NCBI GenBank assembly: GCA_024707405.1
Contig: JANPZU010000008.1
Span: 62,001 to 126,000, forward strand
Direction: 5' to 3'
DNA length: 64,000 nucleotides
From: Luteimonas sp.
GTDB lineage: Bacteria > Pseudomonadota > Gammaproteobacteria > Xanthomonadales > Xanthomonadaceae
This document shows, piece by piece, positions 1 through 12,494 of this stretch. The notes below the pieces were generated by a model that had not been told where the DNA came from, ran no database searches, and was given only the letters and a program-made list of their open reading frames with translations. The translations under genes and the position numbers were made by a program. Each line of letters starts with the position of its first letter. Position 1 is the stretch's first letter.

Positions 1-47
1 GGAAGCCGAAGGACTGATCTCCGAAGCTGGATCCGTGCCACGCAAAA

Positions 48-70
48 GGCAGGCCAAGGCCTGCCTTTTT
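48..70. terminator. bidirectional intrinsic terminator
   Basis: GGCAGGCC (48-55) pairs with GGCCTGCC (58-65), followed on the + strand by TTTTT and on the - strand by TTTT. It lies 49 bases past the stop of the DUF4136 lipoprotein gene on the - strand. It could also end a + strand gene entering from the left; the only early + stop is TGA at 15-17, so at most a few C-terminal codons of such a gene are present. Confidence 0.75.
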
Positions 71-118
71 GCTTTCCCGCACTGCGTGCAGGAGCGGATC
101 AAGCATCATGATCGAACA

Positions 119-715
119 TCACTGCGGCGCCGGCACCATGCCCGCGCGGTACGGGTAGCGGGTGAAGATCTCCGCCATCGTCGAGTCGATGCTCGCATCC
201 CGCTGCGCGGCATCCTGCCTGGATGACACGCGCCCGACCGCGACGCCGCCCCAGACCAGCCGGTTCTTCGCCACGTCGACCAGGTCGACGTTCAGCGTGC
301 CCTCGGTGTAGCGATACACGTGTGTGTCATCGCGCCAGTACGGCATGGCGAAATAGCGATTGGCGCGGTAGCTGTAATACCAGGCGTAGTCCATCGTCGG
401 CATCGTGCTCACGTCGGTGCGACGCTCGGTGAAGGCATTGATGTTCACCCACAGGTCCGGGTTCTCGCTGGCGAACACGTAGCCACGCGATTCCATCTGC
501 GTGCGGGCGGCGGCCTTCATCCGTTCGCTGGCGGCGGAGGTATAGCCTTCGCGCTCGATGGCGAGGGGTGAATAGAAGGCGAAGGTGCGGTACTTCGAGA
601 AGTCCGCCTCCGGATCGGCTTCGGTGGCGATGCGCGGGCCAGTGGCGCAGCCCGTGAGCACGGCGAGGGCGCACAGCACCATCAGCCATGCGGCGATGCG
701 GTTCTTGGATGTCAT
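119..715 (-). CDS. DUF4136 family lipoprotein
   Basis: A 198-residue lipoprotein precursor. The start at 715 was chosen because it follows a GGGAG ribosome site and opens a classic lipoprotein signal: basic N-terminus, hydrophobic core and lipobox LTGC with Cys23. An upstream in-frame Met (889) would add 58 residues without signal character. The mature part has the DUF4136 pattern: a conserved start around DFSKYRTFAF, a middle section on multimerising the sequence to oxidise or bind (function unknown in the family), Tyr-rich stretches (YAWYYSYRANRYFAMPYW), then LNVDLVDVAKNRLVWGG near the C-terminus. Most likely anchored in the outer membrane facing the periplasm. It stands alone, convergent to nothing obvious, with thiC on the same strand about 300 bases upstream. 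Family assignment is by pattern recall; the biochemical role is unknown. Confidence 0.75.
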   Translation of the reverse strand: MTSKNRIAAWLMVLCALAVLTGCATGPRIATEADPEADFSKYRTFAFYSPLAIEREGYTSAASERMKAAARTQMESRGYVFASENPDLWVNINAFTERRTDVSTMPTMDYAWYYSYRANRYFAMPYWRDDTHVYRYTEGTLNVDLVDVAKNRLVWGGVAVGRVSSRQDAAQRDASIDSTMAEIFTRYPYRAGMVPAPQ

Positions 716-1019
716 GTCGGATCTCCCGGTTGGCGGCCTGATCGTGGCCCCCGGCCACGAACTCGTCCCTGAACATACGCGGCAGGGCGTCGAACGGACG
801 CGATGGCGGGATGAACGGTTCAGCCAGCAGCGGGCCGCGGGCGCAATCGAGCCGACAACACCGGCAAACGATGCCCGCCACCGTGGCATAACGTCCCTTC
901 CGGCATGCGGCCTACCCTGACCGCATACCTAGAAACACCGTCCATATCGCATCGATCTCTCTCTCCGATCCGATATCCCCTGGCGCCCTTCGGCGCCATC
1001 TTTTTCTCCGGGCATGCCG
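716..1019. other. non-coding gap with + strand terminator-like hairpin
   Basis: About 300 bases between thiC and the lipoprotein gene with no convincing reading frame. At 981-998 TGGCGCC and GGCGCCA form a tight hairpin with loop CTTC, followed by ATCTTTTTC on the + strand. No annotated + strand gene precedes it, so it could end a small RNA transcribed rightward (see findings). It does not have a T-run in the direction of thiC transcription. The part next to 716 should contain the promoter of the lipoprotein gene, but no clear -35/-10 pair was seen. Confidence 0.45.
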
Positions 1020-3090
<2,071 letters not shown>

Positions 3091-3198
3091 ACCGGGAATT
3101 AGAACACAGGGGCGCCGGGGCTCGCCGCGACCCCCATCAGAAAGTCACGACTGCAACGGTTGACGCGTCGCACCATCGTCCGGTATTGGTGTCGCCCC

Positions 3199-3285
3199 AT
3201 GCACGCCACTGCCGCCATCGCGACCACGATTACCACCGGTACCGGTACCACCGGCCCCGGGGTGCGGACGCGCGTGCACGACTGA
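3199..3285 (+). CDS. thrL: threonine operon leader peptide
   Basis: A 28-codon reading frame, ATG to TGA, encoding a peptide with a Thr/Ile-rich core: ATAAIATTITTGTGTTG. Nine of 28 residues are Thr and two are Ile. It lies 87 bases before thrA, as expected for a ribosome-mediated attenuator in which scarce threonyl- or isoleucyl-tRNA stalls the leader ribosome. No Shine-Dalgarno sequence precedes the ATG; an in-frame TTG at 3160 is an alternative start. A hairpin follows at 3298-3326. The composition and place are what support the call; the sequence is too short for similarity alone. Confidence 0.8.
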   Translation: MHATAAIATTITTGTGTTGPGVRTRVHD

Positions 3286-3297
3286 TCCAGACCACGC

Positions 3298-3326
3298 CGC
3301 TCCGCACCCGACCAGGGTGGGGAGCG
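3298..3326 (+). terminator. candidate attenuator hairpin of the thr operon
   Basis: CGCTCCGCACCC (3298-3309) pairs with GGGTGGGGAGCG (3315-3326) across loop GACCA: eleven pairs and one G-G mismatch. It sits between the leader peptide stop (3285) and thrA (3373). The following bases (CCGCTTCCCG) are not a T-run, so intrinsic termination would be weak. Its role as terminator, or as part of an alternative fold, is inferred from place. Confidence 0.5.
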
Positions 3327-3372
3327 CCGCTTCCCGCTCGACCCGGACGCGGAGCCCAACCGGAGCTTCACG

Positions 3373-5871
3373 ATGCCGTCCGCGCCACCTTCTTCCGAGT
3401 CCGCCGCCTGCCACGTCCACAAGTTCGGCGGCACCAGCCTGGCCGATGCCACGCGCATGCTGTTGTTGCCGCCGCTGGTCGATGACGGCGCGGATACGCG
3501 CATCATCGTGGTCTCGGCGATGCACGGCACCACCAATGCGCTGGTCGCGATGGCCGACGATGCCGTCGCCGGGCGCGACTGGCCGCCGGCATGGCAGGCC
3601 TTGCGCGAACGCCACTTCGACACCGCCGATGCCGTCGCCGGCGATGGCGCGGCCCGCCTGCGCGAGCAGCTTGCAGAAGACTTCGATGCCTTGCGTGGTG
3701 ACCTGGAAGCCCTCGGCCAGTCCGGTGCCGACGATGCCCGCATCGCCCGCGTGCACGGGCTGGGCGAAGTGGTGTCGTCGCGGCTGGTACAGGCCGCGCT
3801 GGGCGATGGCTGGGATCGGCTCGACGCACGCGACGTGCTGGTGGTGCATCCCGGCGAGATGGGCGTCGGCGTGGACTGGGCCGAATCGCGCGACAAGCTG
3901 GCCACATGGCGCACCACGCATCCGTCGCCGCGCGTCGTCGCCACCGGCTTCATCGCCCGCGACCGCAACGGCGACGACACCACGCTGGGCCGCAACGGCA
4001 GCGACTACTCCGCGGCCATCTTCGCCAACCTGTTCGATGCCGCCGAACTGAGCATCTGGACGGACGTGGACGGCGTGCTGTCGGCAGACCCGCGGCTGGT
4101 GCCAGACGCCACCGTGCTGCCCACGATGTCCTACGCCGAAGCCTGGGAACTGGCCTATTTCGGCGCCAAGGTCTTGCACCCGCAGACGATGGCACCGGTA
4201 CAGGCGCGCGCCATCCCGCTGCGCATCCGCAACACGCTCAATCCATCCGTGCCCGGCACCTGGATCCTGCCGGAGAATCCGGAAGGCGATGCCGAACTCT
4301 CGCCAGTCAAGGGACTGACCATCGTCCGCGACATGGCAGTGCTGGAACTGGTCGGCAACGGCATGGTCGGCGTGCCCGGCACCGCCGAGAAACTGTTCGC
4401 CGCCCTGCACGGCGCTGGCGTGTCGGTGACGATGATCTCGCAGGGTTCGTCCGAACATTCGATCTGCTGCGTCGTCCGTGCCAGCCAGGTCGAGCCGGCA
4501 CGTGCCGCGGTCGAACACGCCTTCGCCGATGCTTTCGCCGATGGCCGCACGCAGGCGGTCGAAGTGACGCCTGACATCGCCGTGCTGGCGGCGGTGGGCG
4601 ACGGCATGGTCGGCTTCCCCGGCGTCGCCGCGCGCCTGTTCGGCGCACTGGCTCAGGCGCGGGTGAACATCCGTGCCATCGCTCAGGGCGCCAGCGAACG
4701 CAACATCTCCGTTGCCATCGCCGAAGCCGACGCCACGCGTGCCTTGCGCGCCGCGCATTCTGCGTTCTGGCTGTCGCCGCAGACGGTGTCGGTGGGCGTG
4801 ATCGGCACGGGCAACGTCGGCCGCACCCTGCTGTCGCAATTGTCCGCCGTTCTGCCCGGCCTGCGTGCACGTTCGCAGGTCGACCTGCGCCTGCGCGCCA
4901 TCGCCAACAGCAAGCGCATGGCGCTGGATCATTTCGCCATCGAACCGGGCGACGCCATCGAACGCCTGCAATCGGACGACGCGGCGACGCTGGATCTCGA
5001 CGCCTTCGCGGCGCACGTCCGTGCCGGGCACATCCCGCACGCACTGATCATCGATTGCAGCGCGAGCAGCGCGACGGCCGACCGCTACCCCGAATGGATC
5101 GCCGCCGGCATCCACGTGGTCACGCCCAACAAGCATGCCGGCAGCGGCGACTGGGAACGCTACAGCGCCTTGCGTGAGGCGCAGCGACACAGCGGCGCGA
5201 AATTCGGCTACGAGGCCACCGTCGGCGCCGGCCTGCCTGTGATCCTGACCCTGCGCAACCTGATCGACACCGGTGACACCTTGCATGCGGTCGACGGCAT
5301 GCTCTCGGGCACGCTGGCGTGGCTGTTCAACAGTTACGATGGCAGCCGTCCGTTCTCGGAACTGGTACGCGAGGCACGCGAGCTCGGCTACACCGAGCCC
5401 GACCCGCGCGATGACCTGTCCGGGCTGGACGTGGCCCGCAAGCTGGTGATCCTGGCACGCGAGGCCGGACTGCAACTCTCGCTGGAGGACGTGGACGTGG
5501 AAAGCCTGGTGCCGGCGGCATTGCAGGACGTGGGCGTGGACGAATTCCTCGCGCGCCTCGACGAACTCGATGCACCAATGGACGCGCGGCTGCGTGAAGC
5601 ACAGGCCGGCGGCCTGGGGCTGCGCCACCTCGCCCAACTCACCCGTGACGGCACGGCGACCGTCGGCGTGGTCGCGCTGCCTGCCGAACATGCCTGCCGG
5701 CATACGCGGCTCACCGACAACCTGGTGCAGTTCACGACCGATCGCTATTCCAGCAATCCGCTCGTCGTGCAAGGCCCCGGTGCCGGCCCGGCGGTCACCG
5801 CCGCGGGTGTGTTCGGCGACGTACTCGCCATCGCGAATGCACTGGGCTCGTCGGAGGGCCGCTACGCATGA
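3373..5871 (+). CDS. thrA: bifunctional aspartokinase I / homoserine dehydrogenase I
   Basis: An 832-residue fusion that catalyses the first and third steps of the aspartate pathway: aspartate to aspartyl phosphate, and aspartate semialdehyde to homoserine. The aspartokinase domain opens with the KFGGTS motif near residue 17. Two ACT-type regulatory segments follow at roughly 320-470, containing VSMIS-like and [11 protein letters not shown] motifs. The dehydrogenase starts near residue 474 with the NAD(P) motif GVIGTGNVG and continues with VTPNKHA and [16 protein letters not shown] lies seven bases before the ATG. The stop overlaps the thrB start (ATGA), so translation is likely coupled. Feedback inhibition by threonine is usual for this fusion type but is not provable here. 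Confidence 0.97.
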   Translation: MPSAPPSSESAACHVHKFGGTSLADATRMLLLPPLVDDGADTRIIVVSAMHGTTNALVAMADDAVAGRDWPPAWQALRERHFDTADAVAGDGAARLREQLAEDFDALRGDLEALGQSGADDARIARVHGLGEVVSSRLVQAALGDGWDRLDARDVLVVHPGEMGVGVDWAESRDKLATWRTTHPSPRVVATGFIARDRNGDDTTLGRNGSDYSAAIFANLFDAAELSIWTDVDGVLSADPRLVPDATVLPTMSYAEAWELAYFGAKVLHPQTMAPVQARAIPLRIRNTLNPSVPGTWILPENPEGDAELSPVKGLTIVRDMAVLELVGNGMVGVPGTAEKLFAALHGAGVSVTMISQGSSEHSICCVVRASQVEPARAAVEHAFADAFADGRTQAVEVTPDIAVLAAVGDGMVGFPGVAARLFGALAQARVNIRAIAQGASERNISVAIAEADATRALRAAHSAFWLSPQTVSVGVIGTGNVGRTLLSQLSAVLPGLRARSQVDLRLRAIANSKRMALDHFAIEPGDAIERLQSDDAATLDLDAFAAHVRAGHIPHALIIDCSASSATADRYPEWIAAGIHVVTPNKHAGSGDWERYSALREAQRHSGAKFGYEATVGAGLPVILTLRNLIDTGDTLHAVDGMLSGTLAWLFNSYDGSRPFSELVREARELGYTEPDPRDDLSGLDVARKLVILAREAGLQLSLEDVDVESLVPAALQDVGVDEFLARLDELDAPMDARLREAQAGGLGLRHLAQLTRDGTATVGVVALPAEHACRHTRLTDNLVQFTTDRYSSNPLVVQGPGAGPAVTAAGVFGDVLAIANALGSSEGRYA

Positions 5872-6800
5872 GTCGCAGCGTCCGCGCGTTCGCGCCGGCC
5901 AGCGTCGGCAACATCGGCGTCGGCTTCGACCTGCTGGGACATGCCGTCGACGGCCCGCGCGATATTGCACTCGTCACCCGCATCGACGAACCGGTCGTCC
6001 GCATCGACGCGATCCGCGGCGACGTGGCCGGCGTCGGCGTGCTGCCGCTCGATGCGCCTTCGAACACGGCAGGACGTGCGCTGATCTCGCTGCGCGAAAA
6101 ACTCGACCTGTCCTTCGGCTTCGCGGTCGAACTGGAAAAGGGCATCCCGCTCGGCTCCGGCCTCGGCGGTTCGGCCGCCTCGTGCGTCGCCGCCGTGGTC
6201 GCAGCCAATGCATTGCTCGATGCCCCCTTGCCGCGCGAGGCGCTGTACGACTTCGCGCTGGACGGCGAATCCGCGTCCAGCGGCAGTCGCCATGGCGACA
6301 ACGTCGCACCGATGCTGCTTGGCGGCGTGGCGTTGGCCACCGCAGAACGCATGCTTGCCTTGTCGGCGCCGGACTGGCTGCACGCGGTGGTGGTGCATCC
6401 CGATCAGGTACTGGAAACGCGTCGTTCGCGCGCGGTGCTGGCCGAACCGTATTCGCTGCATACCGTGGTCGAACACACCGCGCACCTCGCGCAATTCCTG
6501 CTGGGCCTGCAGCGTGGCGATGCCGAGCTGATCCGTGCCGGCCTCCGCGACGTGCTGGTCGAACCGCGACGCGCATCGCTGATCCCCGGCTTCGCGCAAG
6601 TGAAGCAGGCAGCACTTGACCACGGTGCATTGGGCGCCAGCATTTCCGGCGGCGGCCCCAGCGTCTTCGCGTGGTTTGCGTCGAAGACTGACGCCGAAGC
6701 CGCGACACCTGCGATGCGTGCCGGATTCGCCGATGCCGGCTTCGATGCGCGCGCCTATGTCACGCCGGTCAATGCACCACGCGCGGAAGTGCTGCCATGA
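5868..6800 (+). CDS. thrB: homoserine kinase
   Basis: A 310-residue GHMP-family kinase that phosphorylates homoserine with ATP in the cytoplasm. The ATP-binding motif [12 protein letters not shown] lies near residue 94, the N-terminal [14 protein letters not shown] segment is typical of ThrB, and the glycine-rich third motif ([12 protein letters not shown]) is near residue 262. The start codon overlaps the thrA stop in ATGA and its own stop overlaps thrC in ATGA, so the three genes form one coupled unit. Length and domain order are normal for the family. Confidence 0.97.
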   Translation: MSRSVRAFAPASVGNIGVGFDLLGHAVDGPRDIALVTRIDEPVVRIDAIRGDVAGVGVLPLDAPSNTAGRALISLREKLDLSFGFAVELEKGIPLGSGLGGSAASCVAAVVAANALLDAPLPREALYDFALDGESASSGSRHGDNVAPMLLGGVALATAERMLALSAPDWLHAVVVHPDQVLETRRSRAVLAEPYSLHTVVEHTAHLAQFLLGLQRGDAELIRAGLRDVLVEPRRASLIPGFAQVKQAALDHGALGASISGGGPSVFAWFASKTDAEAATPAMRAGFADAGFDARAYVTPVNAPRAEVLP

Positions 6801-8083
6801 AGTTCCTCAGCACCCGTGGCAAGACACCCGCCACCTGCATCGATGCTGCATTGGTTGCGGGCCTCGCCCCCGACGGCGGCCTGTACGTGCCTGAGACATT
6901 CCCGCCCGTGAACTTCTCCACGCCATCCACATCGCTCGCGGACACTGCGCTGCGCACGCTGTCGCCCTATTTCGTCGATTCCTCGATCCGCGACCGGCTT
7001 GAGGCAATCTGCGCCACCGCATTCTCGTTCGATGCGCCGTTGCGCCCATTGAATGGCAGCGGCGACCACCTGCTTGAGCTGTTCCACGGCCCGACCGCTG
7101 CCTTCAAGGATTACGCCGCGCGTTTCCTCGCAGGATCGCTGGAGGCTTTGCGCGATCCGGACGCACCACCGACCACGATCCTCGTCGCCACTTCAGGCGA
7201 TACCGGCGCGGCGGTGGCGGCCGCCTTCCATCGCCGCACCGGCTTCAACGTCGTCATCCTCTATCCCGATGGCAAGGTCTCGCCACGGCAGGCGCACGGA
7301 CTGGGCTGCTGGGGCGACAACGTGCGCGCCTTCCGCGTGGAGGGCAGCTTCGACGACTGCCAGTCCCTCGCCAAGCGCGCATTGTCCGACGAGGCACTAC
7401 GTGCGCAGGTGCGTCTCGGTTCTGCCAACAGCATCAGCCTCGGCCGGCTGCTGCCGCAGGCTGCGTACTACGCGCATGCCGCATCGCACTTCCATGCCGC
7501 GCATGGCGAGGCGTTGAACGTCATCGTGCCCACCGGCAACCTCGGCAATGCCTGCGCCGCGTTCGTCGCGCGCCGCATGGGCGCACCGGTCGGCGAGATA
7601 CGCCTCGCCTGCAACGCCAACGACACCCTGCCGCACTACTTCTCCGGTGCCGACTATGCCGCGCAATCCACCCGCGCCACGCTGGCCAATGCGATGGATG
7701 TCGGTGCGCCCAGCAACTTCGAACGCCTGCGCCACTGGCACGCGAGTGATGCCGAATTGCGCGCCGGTTTCGTGGCGCAATCCATCGACGACGCCACCAT
7801 CCGCGACACCATCCGCAACTCGCCGGCGCGCCATGGCGTCGTGCCCTGCCCGCATACCGCGACCGGGCTGAAACTGCTGGAAGACCTGCGTGCAGCCGGC
7901 GACACGCGCCCCTGGGCCGTCGTCGCCACCGCACATCCGTCGAAGTTCGAGACCATCGTCGAGCCGCTGGTCGGCCACGAAGTCACGCCTCCACCGGCAC
8001 TGGCCGCATCGTTGGCGGCACCGGCCGAGTCGTTCGCGTTGGGCAACGACTACGACGCACTGCGCCAGGTGCTCGCAGGCTGA
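6797..8083 (+). CDS. thrC: threonine synthase
   Basis: A 428-residue PLP-dependent enzyme that converts O-phosphohomoserine to threonine. The N-terminus [11 protein letters not shown] and the PLP lysine segment [14 protein letters not shown] (Lys near residue 103) are diagnostic. The glycine-rich phosphate-binding loop [13 protein letters not shown] and ATSGDTGAA are also present. It is the last gene of the thrABC operon and starts in an ATGA overlap with thrB. A hairpin terminator follows at 8101. Length matches the longer, proteobacterial form of the enzyme. Confidence 0.97.
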   Translation: MKFLSTRGKTPATCIDAALVAGLAPDGGLYVPETFPPVNFSTPSTSLADTALRTLSPYFVDSSIRDRLEAICATAFSFDAPLRPLNGSGDHLLELFHGPTAAFKDYAARFLAGSLEALRDPDAPPTTILVATSGDTGAAVAAAFHRRTGFNVVILYPDGKVSPRQAHGLGCWGDNVRAFRVEGSFDDCQSLAKRALSDEALRAQVRLGSANSISLGRLLPQAAYYAHAASHFHAAHGEALNVIVPTGNLGNACAAFVARRMGAPVGEIRLACNANDTLPHYFSGADYAAQSTRATLANAMDVGAPSNFERLRHWHASDAELRAGFVAQSIDDATIRDTIRNSPARHGVVPCPHTATGLKLLEDLRAAGDTRPWAVVATAHPSKFETIVEPLVGHEVTPPPALAASLAAPAESFALGNDYDALRQVLAG

Positions 8084-8100
8084 TACGCGCAACAAAAAGA

Positions 8101-8118
8101 CCCGCCATCGCTGGCGGG
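8101..8118. terminator. bidirectional terminator between thrC and the GH5 gene
   Basis: CCCGCCA (8101-8107) pairs with TGGCGGG (8112-8118), loop TCGC. On the - strand the stem is followed by TCTTTTTG, a good terminator for the convergent GH5-like gene. On the + strand CCTTCTG follows, weaker but in the right place for thrC. Confidence 0.8.
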
Positions 8119-8143
8119 CCTTCTGTCGTTCCGAGGCTCTCGA

Positions 8144-9523
8144 TCAATCCAGTGCGCGCATCGCCTTGGCATGGTCGGACACGATCTGCAGCGTGGACGC
8201 ATCGCTGTCGAACAGCGAGAACAACCCCTGCGCTTCCTGCGGCGGATCGCCGGTAAACGGGTCGCCGGCCTTCCACATCCAGTCGGCGTTGGTGGTGCGT
8301 CCGCGACCGCCCCAGGCCCAGAAGTTGGTGCCCGCGATGGCATCGCCCGCCTGCGCGCGTGCGTACACGCGATCGAAGATGGTCTTGTAGAACGCATCGC
8401 GCGCGGTGGTGGGCGATGCCGGATCGTACGAGCCCTTGTCGCGGTTGAGCCCGAACTCGGACAGCACGATCGGCTTGCCCATGCGACCGGCGAGGTCGAT
8501 GTGGCGGTCGATGTACTCCAGCGCCAGCACCGTGCCCGACTCGAGCCGGGCCGCGGGATCGTGGTGATCCATCCAGCTCCAGTTCGATGGCCACAGGTGG
8601 AAGGTCAGGTAATCCACGTTCGGCGTGTCGTGCGATTCGTAAAAGAGCTCCGCGCTGCGCAGGGTGCCCCACTCGCCTTCGCTGCCGGTGCTGACCAGTT
8701 GCTTCGGCGCCAGCGTGCGGATGTAGCCCGCCGTGTCGTGGATCCACTGCTTGAACACCGGGAAGTTGTCGTGGCCTTCGGTGTCGCTGCCTGGGCGCGG
8801 TTCGTTGGCGAGCTGCCACGACATCACCGTCGGATCATCGACATAGGCTTTGCCGTTGATGGTGTTGGTACGGGTGATGACGGTACGGATCGCCTCGCGA
8901 TACAGCACCTGCGCATCGGCCAGTGCGTAGAAGCGCGCAGAGTTCAGCATGAAGCCGTTCCAGTCGCCGGTCTCGTCCGGGTCGAACTTCGACACGGGAT
9001 CGCCAGTGAACCATTCGACGTACTGCGACATGCCTCCCGACCATTGCCAGAAGTTGTTGAGGTAGAGCACGGCCTTCATGTCGCGCTTGGCCATCTCGTC
9101 GAGCAGGAAGTCGATGCCCTGCAGCAGGTTCTCGTCGTACTGCCCCGGGGCGGTCATGATGGCCGGGCTGACGCCGCGCTTGAAGCCGCTAGCTTCCGAC
9201 ATCGCCAGCACACGCAGGTTGTCGATGCCGGCTTCGCTCAACTGGTCGAGCTCCGCGACCAATCGCTCGCGATCACCCAGCTCGCCTGGCGCGCCAAGGT
9301 AGGCGCCATACCAGAAGTTGGCACCGGCAAAGCGATACGGTTTGTCGCCCAGCACGAAGTGCGTGCCTTCCACTCGCACGAAATCGTCCGTGGCCGCAGG
9401 CGCCGCCGCGTCCACCTCAACATCGGTCGTCGCGTCCTTGCTCGAGCACGCCGCCAGCGTACATGCCAAAGCCACCCCGCCCAGCACGGCCTTCCAGCCG
9501 CGCACCATGGTTGTTTGCTGCAT
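8144..9523 (-). CDS. GH5-family beta-mannanase-like lipoprotein
   Basis: A 459-residue secreted lipoprotein glycoside hydrolase. The start at 9523 follows a strong GGGAGGAGGGG site and opens a signal peptide with lipobox LAAC (Cys26). The mature enzyme shows the GH5 pattern of a clan-A TIM barrel: FAGANFWYGAYLG near its start, NLRVLAMSEASG, the acid/base Glu in SWQLANEPRPG, TFHLWPSNWSW, the nucleophile Glu in IVLSEFGLN, and the late NFWAWGG strand. Similar proteins are mannan endo-1,4-beta-mannosidases (GH5 subfamily 7), so mannan or glucomannan is the likely substrate, acting at the cell surface. Subfamily and substrate are inferred. It lies outside any carbohydrate operon here; its neighbour upstream on the same strand is a periplasmic binding protein. 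Confidence 0.85.
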   Translation of the reverse strand: MQQTTMVRGWKAVLGGVALACTLAACSSKDATTDVEVDAAAPAATDDFVRVEGTHFVLGDKPYRFAGANFWYGAYLGAPGELGDRERLVAELDQLSEAGIDNLRVLAMSEASGFKRGVSPAIMTAPGQYDENLLQGIDFLLDEMAKRDMKAVLYLNNFWQWSGGMSQYVEWFTGDPVSKFDPDETGDWNGFMLNSARFYALADAQVLYREAIRTVITRTNTINGKAYVDDPTVMSWQLANEPRPGSDTEGHDNFPVFKQWIHDTAGYIRTLAPKQLVSTGSEGEWGTLRSAELFYESHDTPNVDYLTFHLWPSNWSWMDHHDPAARLESGTVLALEYIDRHIDLAGRMGKPIVLSEFGLNRDKGSYDPASPTTARDAFYKTIFDRVYARAQAGDAIAGTNFWAWGGRGRTTNADWMWKAGDPFTGDPPQEAQGLFSLFDSDASTLQIVSDHAKAMRALD

Positions 9524-9634
9524 GGAACCCCTCCTCCCGTTGCAGACGCGAAGATAGCCCACTACAACGCTGCAGGTCATGGTGGCGACGGAATACCTGC
9601 GGCGGATTTCGTTATGCCGCCTGGCGCGGCAACC

Positions 9635-10498
9635 TCAGATCTCGTCGACAAGCGCATCCAGTGGTGGCAGGTCGGCCGCGCGGAAAGCTTCGGCATCCCC
9701 GAATTCCGGCCAGCCTTCGCGCAATGCCGCCATCACGCTCGCATCGTGCAGGTGCGCTTCGAGCAGCCATGCAGAGATGGCTTCGCATGGCATGCCATCG
9801 GAGACGCGGCACAACAGCGGGCCGGGCGGAATCGGGGCGGATCGCCACAACACATGCAGTCCCGTCACACCGGCACGGTCATGAACATCGGCTGCGAGCG
9901 CGGCGACATCCGCCTCCCCGGATGCCAGTGCTTCGAGCGCTGCTGCATGCGATCCCACGTAACGCAACGATGCAAATCCGCCATCGGCTTCGAGACCAAG
10001 CTCGCGCAAGCCACGTGCCGGCACGAAACCGCCGGATGCCGAATCGCGCCCCACCATCGCCAGTACGAGACGAGGCGCATCGCGCTGCAATGCCTCGTCG
10101 GAAGCGATGCCGTCACGCGCAACGATCACCGAACGGTAGCGGTCGGCCTGCGCCAGGGGCACGTCGGGAACCGGCAGCGGCACGATCCGATCCGGCAAGC
10201 GCCTTGCCTGCAGGAATCCATGCAGGTTGGGCACGCCGATGTCGGCCTCGCCCACGCGCAAGGCTTCGACCAATGCCGACGGTGAATTGAACAACCGGAC
10301 TTCAGCCGGATGCGCGCCTCGCGTGGACAGGTAATCGGCCAATGGCTGGATCGCCGCGGCACGATCCCGGTCGGGATAGGCATAGGTGCCGACGATCCAT
10401 GGCCTCGCATCGCCGGCATTGGCCGTCGATACGCAAAGCAGCCATGAAATCGCGAACAGCCACGCGATGCGGCATGGCGAACGCGCTTCAGAACGCAT
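9635..10498 (-). CDS. PhnD-type periplasmic substrate-binding protein
   Basis: A 287-residue secreted protein of the phosphate/phosphite/phosphonate (PhnD, SsuA/THI5-like) binding fold. The chosen start opens a signal peptide ending in CVSTANA; the body has [44 protein letters not shown] and [15 protein letters not shown], the repeated pattern of type-2 periplasmic binding proteins. The ligand is unknown and no ABC permease or ATPase gene is adjacent. The ATG overlaps the last codons of ilvD by 11 bases, so translation is probably coupled to ilvD. Proteins of this family can also act as sensor inputs rather than transport components, which would fit the missing transporter. Confidence 0.7.
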   Translation of the reverse strand: MRSEARSPCRIAWLFAISWLLCVSTANAGDARPWIVGTYAYPDRDRAAAIQPLADYLSTRGAHPAEVRLFNSPSALVEALRVGEADIGVPNLHGFLQARRLPDRIVPLPVPDVPLAQADRYRSVIVARDGIASDEALQRDAPRLVLAMVGRDSASGGFVPARGLRELGLEADGGFASLRYVGSHAAALEALASGEADVAALAADVHDRAGVTGLHVLWRSAPIPPGPLLCRVSDGMPCEAISAWLLEAHLHDASVMAALREGWPEFGDAEAFRAADLPPLDALVDEI

Positions 10499-12341
10499 CC
10501 AGCATGTCCTTGTTGCGCACCGCACCCTTGTCGGCACTGGTGGCCAACAACGCATACGCCTTGAGCGCGGTCGTCACCTTGCGTGGTCGTGCCTGCGCCG
10601 GCTTCCAGCCCGTTGCATCCTGCTGCGCACGACGTGCCGACAATTCATCGTCGGCCACCAGCAGGTCGATGCTGCGCGACGGGATATCGATGCGGATGCG
10701 GTCGCCATCACGCACCAGGCCGATGGCACCGCCCGCCGCTGCTTCCGGTGAGGCGTGGCCGATGCTCAGTCCCGAGGTGCCACCGGAGAAACGACCGTCC
10801 GTGAGCAAGGCGCATTGCTTGCCAAGGCCTTTCGACTTCAGGTAGCTGGTCGGATACAGCATCTCCTGCATGCCCGGCCCGCCCTTCGGCCCTTCATAGC
10901 GGATCACCACCACGTCGCCGGCCTTCACCTCGTCGCCGAGGATCCCGGCCACCGCTGCATCCTGGCTTTCGTACACGCGCGCATTGCCTTCGAACACGTG
11001 GATCGATTCGTCCACGCCCGCGGTCTTCACCACGCAACCGTCGCGCGCGATGTTGCCGTAAAGCACGGTGAGCCCGCCTTCCTGCGAATACGCATGCTGG
11101 ACGCTGCGGATGCAGCCTTCGGCGCGGTCGATATCCAGCGTCGGCCAGCGCGTGTTCTGGCTGAAGGCGACCTGCGTGGGTATGCCGGCCGGGCCTGCCT
11201 TGAAGAATGTCGCGACGGTTTCGTCCCCGTTTTGCGTGACGTCCCACTTCGCGATGGCATCGGCCAGCGTCTTCGCATGCACGGTCGATACGTCCGTATG
11301 CAGCAATCCGCCACGTGCGAGTTCGCCGAGGATCGACATGATCCCGCCGGCGCGGTGCACATCCTCGATGTGGTATTTCTGCGTGTTCGGCGCCACCTTG
11401 CACAGCTGCGGCACGCGCCGCGACAGCCGGTCGATGTCGCGCATGTCGAACGGCACCTCGCCCTCCTGCGCGGCGGCCAGCAGGTGCAGGATGGTGTTGG
11501 TGGAACCGCCCATCGCGATGTCGAGCGTCATCGCGTTCTCGAAGGCTTCGAACGTGGCGATGCCGCGCGGCAGCGCCGTCGGATCCTCGGCACCGTACCA
11601 GCGATGGCACAGCTCGACCGCCGTGCGCGCGGCCTGCAGGAACAATCGCTCACGGTCGGCATGCGTGGCCAGCGTGGTGCCGTTGCCCGGCAACGACAGC
11701 CCCAGCGCTTCGGTCAGGCAGTTCATCGAATTGGCGGTGAACATGCCACTGCACGAACCGCAGGTCGGGCAGGCACTGCGTTCGACCGCGGCGACCTGCT
11801 CGTCGCTGACATTCGGATCGGCCGCCATCACCATCGCGTCCACCAGATCGAGTTTCTGCTCGGTTTTGTCGTCGGCCAGACGCGTCTTGCCCGCTTCCAT
11901 CGGCCCACCGGACACGAACACCGCGGGAATGTTGAGCCGCATTGCCGCCATCAGCATGCCCGGCGTGATCTTGTCGCAGTTGGAGATGCACACCAGCGCA
12001 TCGGCGCAATGCGCGTTGACCATGTACTCGACCGAGTCGGCGATGATTTCGCGCGACGGCAGCGAATACAGCATGCCGTCGTGTCCCATCGCGATGCCGT
12101 CGTCCACGGCGATGGTGTCGAACTCCTTGGCCACACCACCGACGCGCTCGATCTCGCGCGCCACCAGTTGCCCGAGATCCTTGAGGTGCACGTGGCCCGG
12201 AACGAACTGGGTGAACGAGTTCGCAATCGCAACGATGGGCTTGTGGAAGTCATCGTCGCGCATGCCGGTCGCGCGCCACAGCGCGCGGGCACCGGCCATG
12301 TTGCGGCCATGGGTGGAGGTCTTGGAACGGTATTCGGGCAT
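10488..12341 (-). CDS. ilvD: dihydroxy-acid dehydratase
   Basis: A 617-residue iron-sulfur enzyme catalysing the third step of valine, isoleucine and (through ketoisovalerate) leucine and pantothenate synthesis. The start at 12341 gives [21 protein letters not shown], the usual IlvD N-terminus; the upstream in-frame extension has no family similarity. Cluster ligands are visible in [11 protein letters not shown] and [11 protein letters not shown]. Further family segments are [10 protein letters not shown] and [14 protein letters not shown]. It is transcribed away from the ilvC operon, from a shared intergenic region of about 380 bases, and is followed by the overlapping PhnD-like gene. No strong ribosome site is seen before the start (AGAGCACC). 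Confidence 0.96.
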   Translation of the reverse strand: MPEYRSKTSTHGRNMAGARALWRATGMRDDDFHKPIVAIANSFTQFVPGHVHLKDLGQLVAREIERVGGVAKEFDTIAVDDGIAMGHDGMLYSLPSREIIADSVEYMVNAHCADALVCISNCDKITPGMLMAAMRLNIPAVFVSGGPMEAGKTRLADDKTEQKLDLVDAMVMAADPNVSDEQVAAVERSACPTCGSCSGMFTANSMNCLTEALGLSLPGNGTTLATHADRERLFLQAARTAVELCHRWYGAEDPTALPRGIATFEAFENAMTLDIAMGGSTNTILHLLAAAQEGEVPFDMRDIDRLSRRVPQLCKVAPNTQKYHIEDVHRAGGIMSILGELARGGLLHTDVSTVHAKTLADAIAKWDVTQNGDETVATFFKAGPAGIPTQVAFSQNTRWPTLDIDRAEGCIRSVQHAYSQEGGLTVLYGNIARDGCVVKTAGVDESIHVFEGNARVYESQDAAVAGILGDEVKAGDVVVIRYEGPKGGPGMQEMLYPTSYLKSKGLGKQCALLTDGRFSGGTSGLSIGHASPEAAAGGAIGLVRDGDRIRIDIPSRSIDLLVADDELSARRAQQDATGWKPAQARPRKVTTALKAYALLATSADKGAVRNKDMLDAF

Positions 12342-12458
12342 GGTGCTCTGGCTGGCATTGGGGCCGCGGGCGGCCGATGATTCTGTGCAGTTTGCGCCGT
12401 TACAGTTGCAACGATTTCGCCCGCAACCAAAGTCGTGGGTTTTTCCGGTGTTTTTTGC

Positions 12459-12487
12459 TTGACAGCATCGGAACGCGCAGTTTAGTT
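12459..12487 (+). promoter_or_regulatory. probable sigma-70 promoter of the ilv operon
   Basis: A perfect -35 TTGACA (12459-12464) is followed after 17 bases by TTAGTT (12482-12487), or after 16 by TTTAGT. The predicted transcript would start near 12493, almost at the leader peptide ATG (12495). Inferred from sequence only. Confidence 0.6.
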
Positions 12488-12494
12488 TCGCTGA

